A stretch of DNA of 64,000 bases from assembly GCA_910587505.1 (NCBI GenBank), contig CAJULD010000002.1, positions 61,454 through 125,453 on the forward strand, given 5' to 3'. Every line of letters begins with the position of its first letter. The stretch's first letter is position 1. This DNA comes from an uncultured Oscillospiraceae bacterium. GTDB lineage: Bacteria; Bacillota; Clostridia; Oscillospirales; Oscillospiraceae. The position numbers and the translations under genes were made by a program. This document shows positions 18,801 through 27,324 of the stretch, in pieces. The notes under the pieces are model-generated. The model worked only from the letters and a program-made list of their open reading frames with translations. It was not told where the DNA came from and searched no databases.

Positions 18801-18841
18801 ACGTTTCCTACACGCTGGAATTCTGTATTGAGATCATCTGA
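15830..18841 (+). CDS. GH2 beta-galactosidase (LacZ-like)
   Basis: A 1003-residue GH2 enzyme with the full LacZ domain order: jelly-roll sugar-binding domain (about 30-215), immunoglobulin-like domain, TIM barrel (about 330-610), second immunoglobulin-like domain, and the C-terminal beta-sandwich (about 720-1003, containing YGYGPMENYRDR). The acid/base Glu is in WSCGNESFGG (residue 458) and the nucleophile Glu in ISCEYSFGMGN (residue 525). RTSHYPNQTEFY matches the substrate-contact block. AGGAGG is 8 bases before the GTG start. The lack of a signal peptide means cytoplasmic hydrolysis of beta-galactosides brought in by the neighbouring transporters. It is the last gene of the locus. A short hairpin at 18841-18856 overlaps the end but lacks a T-run. 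Confidence 0.95.
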   Translation: MKQVRLRPADIPGILADPTVFSAGCVDSHSDHAFFGPDGQDCCQSLDGQWRFRFSSRPELADGRFCLDTCDVSDWDWITVPGHLETQNFGRPLYSDSEYPWDGHEVIAPGEIPAQYNPTGSYVTFFEVPEHWRGKRIRLVFDGAASALAVWVNGHFAGYHEDSFLPAEFDITPCLRDGQNRIAARTYFYSSGSWLEDQDFWRLSGIFRSVRLVALPDIHIEDLAVRTSVSDDFSSAAVSVDCRLSGKYGMQTGVLARLLAPGGDPVGQTKLNMDGQRSFGELAVARPELWSAENPALYSLTLEVWQDGVLMETVREQVGIRRVEIRDALLLLNGRRVVFNGVNRHEFNHRTGRTVSREDMLWDVLTMKRHNINAVRTSHYPNQTEFYRLCDQYGIYVIDETNLETHGTWLFHSGSGLPPHLLPDDRPEWFENVMARGAGMLKRDRNHPCILMWSCGNESFGGETICRLAEFFRREDPGRMVHYEGTFKDNRYPRTSDVESHMYWWPEHIAAYVANQPEKPFISCEYSFGMGNGCGGLSRYTDLTRRYPHYQGGFIWDFIDQGLLSDGYLHYGGDYDDRPNSGTFIGNGIVFADRTISAKLLHVKSCYQSVDVTVTESSVILVNRFLFTDLAAFILRWTLASEGVPVREGALSVQLPPSGRCEVPLLPSPPESGREYTLDVSLQLREDCLWAKAGHEIAHGQHVFGSSRRPEAVMEAPPAVEKSDVNFFVRESGYNAMFCQNHGGLHSLTVHGQELMKRPPWPCFWRAPVDIDRGWAMPQKLGIWKIAGLYANAKNEKGYAEKTPEGLTFCTKFRLGGLKDRFCDVTYTARGGRRIFCRMHMDAAEGMPPVPEFGLLFTLPANLRQVRFYGYGPMENYRDRPGGAALGVYEYPVEVTPYLRPQECGNRCGTRWIELRNPQGAGLRICAADDSHPLEFSVLPYTPEQLEAAGHICKLPVSNCTILKVLSAQMGVGGDDAWGSMPQADCMLPGDVSYTLEFCIEII

Positions 18842-19002
18842 GAACGCTGGCGTTCTCCTGCAGAAAGACCGTTCCGGCAGCCTGCCGGTGCTTATCATCA
18901 GGTTTGCGGTCCTGTTCTCAGCTCCCTTCTGCAAAACATCTGCCGCATCCGCCGCCTGCTTCAGGCTGAGTCTCCGGTTTTTCACTGCAGTTTAATCATA
19001 TC

Positions 19003-19052
19003 CCGGAACAGCAGCGGCTGACTCTTTTTTGAGTCAGCCGCTGCTGTTCCGG
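19003..19052. repeat. Perfect 22-bp palindrome with T6 loop
   Basis: Arms at 19003-19024 and 19031-19052 are perfectly complementary (starting CCGGAACAGCAGC), with TTTTTT as the loop. There is no T-run after the stem on either strand, so it is not a standard intrinsic terminator, although the stem is very stable. It separates the glycosidase operon from the sensory operon. Confidence 0.85.
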
Positions 19053-19656
19053 AGAGTGGTCGCGGCGGGTAAGGTGCCGCGCTGCCGTCCCGGGGAGATT
19101 TTGATGATGATTGAATATAGAGGGGAAAGAGTATGGAAACGATTTTGCAGTTAAAGGACGTCTCCTGCTCCTGCGTGACGCCGGTGGAGAAGCTCTCCGC
19201 CACCGTGGGATCCTCCGGCAGGACGGCGACGCTGACGCCGGCGGGGGCGAAGGAGGATGCGAAAAACGGTATTCCCAACCGGAGGGAACGGGCGGACCGG
19301 ATCTTTCATTTTGTCCTTTTATTTTCTCCTGCGGTATGGTATACTGGGCTGGAAGAGAGGAAACGGAGACGCTGCGTAAGTGGCTGAAGCAGAAGGGCCG
19401 GGGGACGGGGATTTCCGTCTGACTCACAACAGGATGAACCACGATGGGGGGAGAGGTCCGGAAAGGAACCGCTCCCCTGTTATTTACGGGGTTTGCGTAC
19501 ATGACCCTGGCGGGACAGCCGTTCCCGGCAATGCAGATTGCCTTTCTCCGGGCGCAGACGGTTTTTCTCAGGGCGGCCTGCAATCTCATTTAGCCTGTTC
19601 CCGTCAGATTCGGCGGATTTCAAATGCTGTTGCCCGTGGTTTTCCGTTTCTTATTA

Positions 19657-19685
19657 TTGACGTAATTGGGCAAATATGGTATTAT
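19657..19685 (+). promoter_or_regulatory. Promoter of the sensory operon
   Basis: TTGACG (19657-19662), 17-base spacer, TATTAT (19680-19685), with TGG directly before the -10 box (extended -10). It is placed about 50 bases before the histidine kinase gene. Confidence 0.75.
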
Positions 19686-19743
19686 AACTAAGATTTTCTG
19701 ACTTTAGCAGCGGGGCTGTGAGGAGGAAGCGGAGGACGGGCGT

Positions 19744-21927
19744 ATGGATTATGCAGGGGAACTTTTACTGGCCGGAGAAGGCGCTCCCATCATCGAGGCC
19801 CACGAGCAGCACAGCGGTATGCGGAGCGTTCAGAATCTGGAGGTTATTATCAACGAGGGCCTTCGGGTCGCTTTGCTGGAGGAGACCCCGGATCAGTCGC
19901 TGGAAGTGCTGTTGGAGCACCTGGGAAAAGCTCTGAACGGGGAGCGGACCTATATCTTTGAGCAGAACGGGTCCGGCGGCGATGACAACACCTATGAGTG
20001 GGTAGCCGATGGGGTGGAACCGGAACAGGAGAACCTTCAAAACGTTCCCCCGGAGGTATGCGCCAGCTGGTACCGGAATTTCAGCGTCGGCGGACATATT
20101 GTCATTAAAAGCGTGGAGGATATTCGGGAGGCAGAGCCGCTTCAGTACGAGAATCTGAAGCGGCAGGGCATCCATTCCCTTGTGGTGGTCCCTCTGTACG
20201 ATGGGAAAAAGATTATCGGCTTTTACGGCGTGGACAATCCCCCCGCGAAGTCGCTGGAATACGCGTCGAACATGCTCCAGACGGCGGCGTACTTTATCGT
20301 GTCCTCCCTGAAACGGCGCAATCTGTTCCGGGAGCTTCAAAAGCGGAGCTATCTGGAGGGAAGGCAGAGCCTGGAGGGCATTCTGGAGGGAGCCAGAACC
20401 GGAATCTGGACCATCGAGCTGGAGGAGGGCTGCCAGCCCAGAATGTATGCGGACCGGACCATGCGGATTCTCCTGGGCCTGCCGGATGACATTGGGCCGG
20501 AGGAGTGCTACCGGCACTGGTTTGGGCGCATTGAGCCGGACTATGTGGAGATGGTCCGGGAGGCAGTACAGGAAATATTGAAGGTGGGACGGTACGAGGT
20601 AATCTATCCCTGGAATCACCCGGAGCTGGGCAGAATTTATGTCCGCTGCGGCGGCGTGCCGGACAGGACCTTTGAAAAGCCGGGCGCCTGCCTGAGCGGA
20701 TACCATCAGGACATTACGGAGACCATGGTGACCAGGAAAAAGCAGGAACAGTCCATCATGGAGCTCCTGGAACGGGTGCGGCAGGCCAACTCGGCAAAAA
20801 GCGAATTTCTCTCTCACATGTCACACGACCTCCGCACGCCCATCAACGGGATTCTGGGCATGCTGGCCATCCTGGAAAAGAGTCAGGACGACCCGGCGCG
20901 GCAGGAGGACTGCCGGAGGAAGATCCGTGTATCGGCGGAGCATCTGCTGTCTCTGGTGAACGATGTTCTTCAGGTAAGCCGGCTGGAGAGCGGCCGGCCG
21001 GCGGCGGTGGAGGAGCCCTATGATCTTTGTACCGTTCTGGAGGACTGTATCACGGTGCTGTCCCCTCTGGCGGAGGAGCGGGCCGTCCTGCTGGAGCTGG
21101 AGACATCCGGTCTGCGGCACAGAAGGGTTGTTGGAAATCCCCTTCACGTAAAGCAGATTCTGATGAGCGTCATCGACAACGGCCTCAAATATAACCGGCC
21201 CAATGGCTCCGTATTTGTCCGGGCGGAGGAGACCGCCTTCTGTGAAGGGACCGCAAGCTGCCGCTTTGTGATTGAAGATACCGGAATCGGCATTGGAGAA
21301 GACTTTAAAGAGCATATTTTCGAGCCCTTTACCCAGGAGCATCAGGACGCGAGGACCAATTATAACGGACTTGGGCTTGGCATGTCCATTGTAAAAAAAC
21401 TGGTGGACCAGATGCGGGGAACGGTCACGGTAGACAGCCGGCTGGGCAGGGGGAGCGTGGTTGAAATTATTCTGCCCATCCGGGTGGACGAAACGTGGAA
21501 CGGCCAGCCTGCGGATGAAGAGCAGGACGTACAGAGCGACGTTGCCGGGATGCATGTTCTTCTGGTGGAGGACAATAAGATCAACTGTGAAATTGTAGAG
21601 TACATTCTCAGAGATGCGGGCGCGGAGGTTGTGACCGCAAATGATGGCAAAGCCGCTGTGGACGCATTTGAAGCATCCGCTCCGGGGACATTTGACTGTA
21701 TTCTGATGGATTTGATGATGCCGGTCATGAGCGGATATGAGGCGGCAAGGGTGATTCGCGGTCAGAACCGGCCGGATGCCGGAACGGTGCCCATTATAGC
21801 GCTGTCAGCCAACGCGTTTGAGGAGGACGTGGCGCTGGCAAAGGGCGCGGGGATGAATGAACATCTGGCAAAGCCGGTGGATGTCCGCAAAATGTTCCAG
21901 GTGATGAGCAGACTGAGAGGTTCTTAG
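19744..21927 (+). CDS. Cytoplasmic hybrid histidine kinase (GAF-PAS-HisKA-HATPase-REC)
   Basis: A 727-residue hybrid sensor kinase without membrane segments. Domains: a GAF-like sensor at about 35-205 (SLVVVPLYDGKKIIGFYGVDNPP), a PAS-like domain at about 215-330, HisKA with phospho-acceptor His361 in SHMSHDLRTP, and an HATPase with its N box (NGLKYNRPNGS), G1 box (EDTGIGIG) and G2 box (GLGLGMSIVKKL). The receiver domain (about 600-725) has phospho-acceptor Asp656 in ILMDLMMP and the conserved Lys in LAKPVD. No output domain or separate response regulator is encoded here, so the signal probably passes to a partner elsewhere or to the second hybrid kinase. Two GGAGG sites precede the ATG. It heads a four-gene operon with a second kinase, a binding lipoprotein and a chemoreceptor. 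Confidence 0.93.
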   Translation: MDYAGELLLAGEGAPIIEAHEQHSGMRSVQNLEVIINEGLRVALLEETPDQSLEVLLEHLGKALNGERTYIFEQNGSGGDDNTYEWVADGVEPEQENLQNVPPEVCASWYRNFSVGGHIVIKSVEDIREAEPLQYENLKRQGIHSLVVVPLYDGKKIIGFYGVDNPPAKSLEYASNMLQTAAYFIVSSLKRRNLFRELQKRSYLEGRQSLEGILEGARTGIWTIELEEGCQPRMYADRTMRILLGLPDDIGPEECYRHWFGRIEPDYVEMVREAVQEILKVGRYEVIYPWNHPELGRIYVRCGGVPDRTFEKPGACLSGYHQDITETMVTRKKQEQSIMELLERVRQANSAKSEFLSHMSHDLRTPINGILGMLAILEKSQDDPARQEDCRRKIRVSAEHLLSLVNDVLQVSRLESGRPAAVEEPYDLCTVLEDCITVLSPLAEERAVLLELETSGLRHRRVVGNPLHVKQILMSVIDNGLKYNRPNGSVFVRAEETAFCEGTASCRFVIEDTGIGIGEDFKEHIFEPFTQEHQDARTNYNGLGLGMSIVKKLVDQMRGTVTVDSRLGRGSVVEIILPIRVDETWNGQPADEEQDVQSDVAGMHVLLVEDNKINCEIVEYILRDAGAEVVTANDGKAAVDAFEASAPGTFDCILMDLMMPVMSGYEAARVIRGQNRPDAGTVPIIALSANAFEEDVALAKGAGMNEHLAKPVDVRKMFQVMSRLRGS

Positions 21928-21978
21928 GGCCGGGAGTCAGACGGCCTGCATGCTGAAAACTTTGGAGATGGAAGAAGT

Positions 21979-24177
21979 ATGAAGAACAGGACCTTGCCGC
22001 GTTCTTTGAAAATCAACATCGCGGTAATTATTTGTCTCACGATTTTCGTGTTTTCCTTCCTTGGAATCTCCATTCACAATATGAGTGAAAACACGATTGA
22101 GGAGATCGGCACCGCCTATATGGCGGGAATGAACGAACAGGTGTCGCTGCACTTTGAGACAATCATTGAGCTCCGCCTGACCATGGCGGAATCCATTGCG
22201 CATATTGCGGCGGGGAATATGAGTTCCGGTTACGGAACGAGGGAGGAGATCGAATACGGCGCAAGGGCAAGGCATTTTTTGTGCGCCGCCCTGTATTCGC
22301 CTGACGGAGAAACGGAGATGATTTTCGGCGACCCTGTGGAGCTCAACCATCCGGAGCCCTTTTTGGAGAGCCTGCGGCAGGGGGAGCGCAAGGCGGCCTC
22401 TGCCTCCGGCAGCGACGGAGGCGGCGTGATACTGTTCGGCGTTCCCTGCGAATATCCCATGTCCGACGGCAGCGGCAGCCTTGCAATCCTGGTGGGGCTC
22501 TCCACAAAATATATGGGCGAGGTCCTGTTTCTGGACTCGGACAAGTCGCTGAGCGATTCTTTTGTGATCCGAACAGACGGCAGCTATGTTGTCGGGAGCG
22601 GGGAGGATACCTGCGATAACTATTTTGACAGGCTTACCGGTATTTTTGACGGGCAGGACGCGGAGGCGGATGCCTGCATTGAACAGATGCGGTCTGCCAT
22701 GAGCGCCGGCGGGGATTATTCCGTTATTATCCAAAGCGGCGGATCGCGCCGCCACATATACTGCACCAATCTCCCCTACTGTGAGTGGTATCTTGTGACG
22801 GTCCTCCCCTTTGAGAGGCTGGACAATGCCATCTCGGGCATGGGGGACCGCTGGCTCGCTGTTGTCTACGCCGCCTCCTTTGCGGTGATCGCCATGCTGC
22901 TCTACATATTCTTCCGGTACCTGCGGCTGTTCAGGGACCAGGTGTCTGAGCTGAAGCGGTCGAACACGGAGACGGATTCGGCCCGGAAAGCGGCGGAGCA
23001 GGCGCGGAAGGAGGCGGAGCGGGCCAACGCGGCAAAACAGGAATTCCTGTCCAGCATGAGCCATGATATCCGTACTCCCATGAACGCCATCATCGGTATG
23101 ACTTCTCTGGCTCTGGACAGTACGGACAACCCGAAGCAGGTTCGGGATTACCTGGATAAGATAGCGCTGTCCAGCAGGCACCTGCTGGGGCTTATCAACG
23201 ACGTACTGGATATATCCAAGATTGAAAGCGGCAAAATGACGCTGAATGTGGAGCCGGTGTCGCTGAAGGAGACGATGGACAGCATCGTTAATATCATGCA
23301 GCCCCAGGTTGCGGCGAAAAACCAGCAGTTCCAACCGGCCGCCCGGGAAATCCTTTCGGAAAACGTGTATTGCGACGGCGTGCGGCTCAATCAGGTATTG
23401 ATTAACCTTCTGGGGAATGCTGTTAAATTTACCCCGGAGAGAGGGCTGGTTCAGCTGACCGTGTATCAGGAGGCGCTGCCGGAGGACGATGCGCGGGTCC
23501 GTACCCACTTCCTGGTAAGCGACACGGGCATCGGCATGTCGGCGGAGTATCAGAAGGTCATATTTGAGTCCTTCAGCCGGGAGGACAACACACGGGTCCG
23601 GAAGACAGAGGGTTCCGGACTGGGCATGGCGATTACCAAATGTATTGTGGACGCCATGGGCGGAACGATCTCCGTCCGCAGTGAACAGGGCCGGGGCAGC
23701 GAGTTCCATGTTGTGCTCGATCTGGAAAAGGCGGCGGCGCCCGGTTACACGGTGCCGGAGGCGGAAGGAGGGGCCGGAAGAGCGGACGATGCCGTCCTGA
23801 AAGGAAAGCGCATTTTACTGGCAGAGGACAACGAGCTTAACTGGGAGGTGGCAAGAGAGCTGCTTTCCATCCTTGAGCTGGAATTGGACTGGGCTGAAAA
23901 CGGGGAAGCCTGTGTGGAAAAATTCAGGCAATCCCCGGTTGGGCACTATGATGCCATTATTATGGATGTGCGGATGCCGGTTATGGACGGCTACGGGGCG
24001 ACCGAAGCCATTCGGGGGCTGGAACGGGAGGACGCAGGAATTCCCATTATCGCCATGACCGCCGACGCGTTTTCTGAGGATATCCAACGGTGCCTGGCGT
24101 GCGGGATGAATGACCATCTGGCAAAGCCCATTGATATTCAGGTTGTCGCCTGCAAATTGAAGAAGTATCTGAAATAA
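21979..24177 (+). CDS. Membrane hybrid histidine kinase with extracytoplasmic sensor
   Basis: A 732-residue hybrid kinase. A first membrane helix at about 9-32 (NIAVIICLTIFVFSFLGIS) and a second at about 292-312 enclose a roughly 260-residue extracellular sensor, probably Cache-like. A short coiled coil rich in Ala/Glu (AEQARKEAERANAAKQEF) leads to HisKA with His362 in SSMSHDIRTPMN. The HATPase (DTGIGMS, GSGLGMAITK) and a receiver with Asp663 in IIMDVRMPVMDGYG and LAKPID follow. It lies 51 bases after the first kinase. Since a sugar-binding lipoprotein follows, its external domain could sense a loaded binding protein, as in other periplasmic-binding-protein-dependent kinases; this is inference. 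Confidence 0.93.
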   Translation: MKNRTLPRSLKINIAVIICLTIFVFSFLGISIHNMSENTIEEIGTAYMAGMNEQVSLHFETIIELRLTMAESIAHIAAGNMSSGYGTREEIEYGARARHFLCAALYSPDGETEMIFGDPVELNHPEPFLESLRQGERKAASASGSDGGGVILFGVPCEYPMSDGSGSLAILVGLSTKYMGEVLFLDSDKSLSDSFVIRTDGSYVVGSGEDTCDNYFDRLTGIFDGQDAEADACIEQMRSAMSAGGDYSVIIQSGGSRRHIYCTNLPYCEWYLVTVLPFERLDNAISGMGDRWLAVVYAASFAVIAMLLYIFFRYLRLFRDQVSELKRSNTETDSARKAAEQARKEAERANAAKQEFLSSMSHDIRTPMNAIIGMTSLALDSTDNPKQVRDYLDKIALSSRHLLGLINDVLDISKIESGKMTLNVEPVSLKETMDSIVNIMQPQVAAKNQQFQPAAREILSENVYCDGVRLNQVLINLLGNAVKFTPERGLVQLTVYQEALPEDDARVRTHFLVSDTGIGMSAEYQKVIFESFSREDNTRVRKTEGSGLGMAITKCIVDAMGGTISVRSEQGRGSEFHVVLDLEKAAAPGYTVPEAEGGAGRADDAVLKGKRILLAEDNELNWEVARELLSILELELDWAENGEACVEKFRQSPVGHYDAIIMDVRMPVMDGYGATEAIRGLEREDAGIPIIAMTADAFSEDIQRCLACGMNDHLAKPIDIQVVACKLKKYLK

Positions 24178-24295
24178 TATTTGGTGCTGAGGGAGCAGGA
24201 TGTGCCGTGCATTGCTGCCGCCGCCTGTGGCGGCGGGCAGAACGGCCGGAATCGGATCATACGCTCTCAGCCATTAACAGGAGGACCGGAAAACG

Positions 24296-25531
24296 ATGAG
24301 GAGACGGATTTTTCTTACTGCATTATCCCTCTGTTTAGTATTCCTGCTGGCCGCCTGCAGGGATCAGGACCCTCTTCCGGATGAGAGCCGGCCTGTGAAG
24401 GAAACCGTCGCCCTGACGGTGTGGGGAGCGGAGGAGGACGAGGCGCTGCTGGAACAGATATTCGCCTCGTTCCAGGCTCACTACGCCGGACAGGCCGATT
24501 TTCAGATCACCTGGCAGCCTCAGAGCGAGTCAAACTGTAAAGACGCACTGCTGGGCAATCTGGAGGGCGGCGCGGATGTGTTCGCCTTTGCCGACGATCA
24601 GGTGGCCGCGCTGGCCGCCGCCGGCGGGCTGGACCCGATCGCGGACGCGGCGGCCATCCGGAGCTCCGCTCTCCCTGCTGCAGTGGAGGCGGCCAGTGTG
24701 GGCGACACCCTGTACGCCTATCCGTTGACGGCGGATAACGGTTATTTTCTGTATTACAACAAGGCCTGTTTTACCGACGGGGACGTGCAGAGTCTGGAGC
24801 GGATGCTGGAGGTAGCCGCCCAGGCGGAGAAGCTGGTGTCCATGGACTGGTCCTCCGCCTGGTATGTTTACGCCTTCTTTGGCAATACCGGGCTGGAGGT
24901 GGGCCTCAACGAGGACGGCCTGACCAACTATTGCACCTGGAACAGTGCCGATGGTCCCATCCGGGGGGTGGATGTGGCCCGGGCCATGCTGGAGATTGCG
25001 GCCAGCCCGGCCTTCTCCAACCGGCCGGACGGAGAGTTCCTTGCCGGCGTGCGGGACGGCTCCGTGATCGCCGGGATCAGCGGCGTGTGGAATGCGGTGG
25101 CCGTGCAGGAGGTCTGGGGCGATGATATGGGGGCCGCCAGGCTGCCTGTCTATACCTGCGCGGGGCGGCAGGTGCAGATGGCGTCCTTTTCCGGCTGCAA
25201 GCTCATCGGAGTGAACGCCTATTCCCGGCACCCGGAGTGGGCGGCGCGGTTGGCGGAGTGGATTACCAGCGAGGAGAACCAGCGCCTGCGTTTTGAGGTG
25301 CGGGGCCAGGGGCCGGCCAACGTCAACGCGGCCAACTCTCCGGAGGTCCAGTCATCTCCGGCCATCGCCGCCCTGCTGGAGCAGTCCAATTACTCCCAGC
25401 TCCAGCGTGTGGGCGGGAAATTCTGGGACCCCGTGACCGGGTTTGCCACCAGTATGGCCCAGGGGAATCCTTCCGGCGCATCCCTGCAGGCTCAGCTGGA
25501 CCGAATGGTCGAGGGCGTGACTGCGCGTTAG
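24296..25531 (+). CDS. Extracellular sugar-binding lipoprotein (family 1)
   Basis: A 411-residue substrate-binding lipoprotein with signal peptide and lipobox LLAAC (Cys about 21). The body follows the family-1 sugar-binding pattern: LTVWGAEEDEALLEQIFASFQ near the start, FAFADDQVAALAAAGGLDPI, and ADNGYFLYYNKACF as the hinge region. GGAGG lies ahead of the ATG. No permease or ATPase gene is adjacent, which is unusual for a transporter component. Its neighbours are sensor kinases and a chemoreceptor, so it may serve as the ligand-binding element of a sensing system rather than of uptake. The ligand is unknown. Confidence 0.9.
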   Translation: MRRRIFLTALSLCLVFLLAACRDQDPLPDESRPVKETVALTVWGAEEDEALLEQIFASFQAHYAGQADFQITWQPQSESNCKDALLGNLEGGADVFAFADDQVAALAAAGGLDPIADAAAIRSSALPAAVEAASVGDTLYAYPLTADNGYFLYYNKACFTDGDVQSLERMLEVAAQAEKLVSMDWSSAWYVYAFFGNTGLEVGLNEDGLTNYCTWNSADGPIRGVDVARAMLEIAASPAFSNRPDGEFLAGVRDGSVIAGISGVWNAVAVQEVWGDDMGAARLPVYTCAGRQVQMASFSGCKLIGVNAYSRHPEWAARLAEWITSEENQRLRFEVRGQGPANVNAANSPEVQSSPAIAALLEQSNYSQLQRVGGKFWDPVTGFATSMAQGNPSGASLQAQLDRMVEGVTAR

Positions 25532-25599
25532 GCTGATTAAGTCAACGTGGGAGGATTTGTCCGGCGGTTCTGAGTACATCATAATCGGGAGGAAATCGC

Positions 25600-27186
25600 A
25601 TGAAAGGCAGATTGACACTTCAGCAGCGCCTGGTCCTGCCCATTATCCTGCTGGGCCTGATTACCCTGCTGTCCAATATTCTGGCGGTATTCAGCATCAA
25701 CAACGTCCATGCCAATGCGGGGAGCATTGTGGACAGGAGCATGGTCAGCGAGGAGCGGTTAGAAGACATCCGGCGGTCCGTCATGGATATCCACCGTCTG
25801 GCTCTGTCCCACATCGTAGCGGCGGATCACGCCACCATGATCCAGCTGGTACAGGAGATTAAAGCGGAGGAGGCCGCCCTGGATGAAAAACTGAGCGCTT
25901 ACGGGGGGTTCGTCTCCGAAAAGGACACGGCGACGTATCAGTCTCTTCTGAACAGCTACGCTGAGTTCAAGCACGCCCTGGTCTATCTGGTCAGCGCCAG
26001 CGCCGACAGCAAAACCCAGGAGGCCTACGCCACAGCCAACGGGGATGTCGCCGACTGGGGCAAAGCGGCGGAAGCGGATATTGACGCCCTTTCCGATGCG
26101 GTCAGCGTCCAGGCGGGGGAGGCCAGGGGGAGGCTCACCCTGGTCTACATCATTTCCCTCATTACCAGCGCGCTTACCCTGATCGTGGGCATTTTTCTGG
26201 TGGCGGCGGCCTTCCGGATCATCCGGAAGTATGTCCTTACCCCCATCCGGGATACCATGGGCACGCTCCAGGACAGCTCAGAACGGATCAGCGGCGTAGT
26301 GGGAGAGGTGCGCCAGCGGGCGAGACACTCCAACGACAGTGTCCATACCCTTTCCCGGCTGACGGAACAGCTCTCCGCCGCCCTGGAGGAAATTGCAGGC
26401 AGCGCCGCAGCCATCACAGCCAGCGCCGCCGGAACGCAGGGAGACACCCGGCGTATGGCGGAGGAGTGTTCCGCCATCACGGCCTATTCCACCGGCATGC
26501 GCGAGCGCGCCGAGGAGATGGAGCGCACCGCCCGCATGGAAACAAAGGCGGTTCAGGACAAAACCGCGAACATTATGGCCATGCTGGATCAGGCCATTGA
26601 AAAGAGCCACAGCGTGGATCAGATCCGTATCCTGACCGGGGATATCCTCAGCATATCCTCCTCCACCAACCTCATTGCTGTCAACGCCTCGATTGAGGCA
26701 GCCCGGGCGGGCGCGGCGGGAGCCGGATTTTCCGTTGTGGCGCAGGAAGTTCACAAGCTGGCCGATTCCTGCGCTGAAACGGCCAGTCATATCCAGGAGG
26801 TCAGCGGGGTTGTCACGGGAGCGGTAGAATATCTGGCCAACAGCGCCCGGGAGCTGACCAGCTATTTAAGTCAGGTTATCGCGGAGCAGCTGGAGCGGTC
26901 TGTCCGGGCCGGAGAGCAGTACCGGGAGGATTCCGACTACATCGGGCAGGCCATGGAGGAGTACAACGGCCGGGTAGAGCGACTGAAAAATGCGATTGAC
27001 CAGATCGCCGTTTCGATTTCCAGCATTTCCGGCTCAATCGACGGAGCGGCCTCCGGGATCAGCGGCGCCGCCGGCAGTACCCGTATCCTGGTGGATGACA
27101 TGGAGGGGATCACCGGGCGGATGGACGCCAATCAGGAGATCGTCGGGGAGCTTCAACGGCAAATGGATATGTTCGCAAATTTGTAG
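25600..27186 (+). CDS. Methyl-accepting chemotaxis protein
   Basis: A 528-residue chemoreceptor with membrane helices at about 10-34 (LVLPIILLGLITLLSNILAV) and 183-207 (VYIISLITSALTLIVGIFLV), which bracket a roughly 150-residue four-helix-bundle ligand domain. No clear HAMP is visible before the signalling coiled coil. The hairpin tip SSSTNLIAVNASIEAARAG is at about 350-370 and contacts CheA/CheW; the usual Leu-Ala-Leu is Ile-Ala-Val here. The region continues FSVVAQEVHKLADSCAETASHIQEV. GGAGG precedes the ATG. The gene sits 68 bases after the binding lipoprotein, which may be its ligand-presenting partner. No che or flagellar genes occur in the window. A strong terminator follows. Confidence 0.92.
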   Translation: MKGRLTLQQRLVLPIILLGLITLLSNILAVFSINNVHANAGSIVDRSMVSEERLEDIRRSVMDIHRLALSHIVAADHATMIQLVQEIKAEEAALDEKLSAYGGFVSEKDTATYQSLLNSYAEFKHALVYLVSASADSKTQEAYATANGDVADWGKAAEADIDALSDAVSVQAGEARGRLTLVYIISLITSALTLIVGIFLVAAAFRIIRKYVLTPIRDTMGTLQDSSERISGVVGEVRQRARHSNDSVHTLSRLTEQLSAALEEIAGSAAAITASAAGTQGDTRRMAEECSAITAYSTGMRERAEEMERTARMETKAVQDKTANIMAMLDQAIEKSHSVDQIRILTGDILSISSSTNLIAVNASIEAARAGAAGAGFSVVAQEVHKLADSCAETASHIQEVSGVVTGAVEYLANSARELTSYLSQVIAEQLERSVRAGEQYREDSDYIGQAMEEYNGRVERLKNAIDQIAVSISSISGSIDGAASGISGAAGSTRILVDDMEGITGRMDANQEIVGELQRQMDMFANL

Positions 27187-27276
27187 ACGCCGGGGCAGCC
27201 TGGAGGAATCGCGCAATCAGACAGCTTTCCGCGCGGTCTTCCCGGCGTATGCACGTCGTGCGTTGCGGCTCAAATC

Positions 27277-27324
27277 AAAAGATATGGTTCCCGCACCAAA
27301 ACGCGGGAATCATATCTTTTCTGT
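27277..27324 (+). terminator. Intrinsic terminator of the sensory operon
   Basis: An 18-bp stem (27277-27294 with 27303-27320, one G-T wobble) and 8-base loop, ending TCTTTTCTGTTT. The A-run on the left arm makes it bidirectional. The following 27325-27684 shows no supported gene. Confidence 0.85.

Larger units (their letters stand above)
18842..19743 (+). other. 900-base gap with palindrome, promoter and doubtful small frames
   Basis: No conserved gene was recognised. It holds the palindrome at 19003-19052 and the promoter at 19657-19685 (listed separately). It also holds two doubtful small frames on the plus strand. One is 19133-19387 (84 residues, starting METILQLKDVS, with AGGGG upstream), whose first ten residues resemble an ABC-ATPase start but which then diverges. 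The other is 19444-19593 (49 residues, hydrophobic middle PAMQIAFLRAQTVFLRAA, with AGGA 9 bases upstream). An extended -10 box TGGTATACT lies at 19337-19345 without a clear -35. The region may be the remains of decayed genes. Confidence 0.4.

Noticed and set aside
19133..19387. 84-residue frame starting METILQLKDVS, resembling an ABC ATPase N-terminus
   Set aside because: Only about ten residues look alike; no Walker A follows, and the rest is Arg/Ala-rich with no pattern. Kept only as a note in the gap description.
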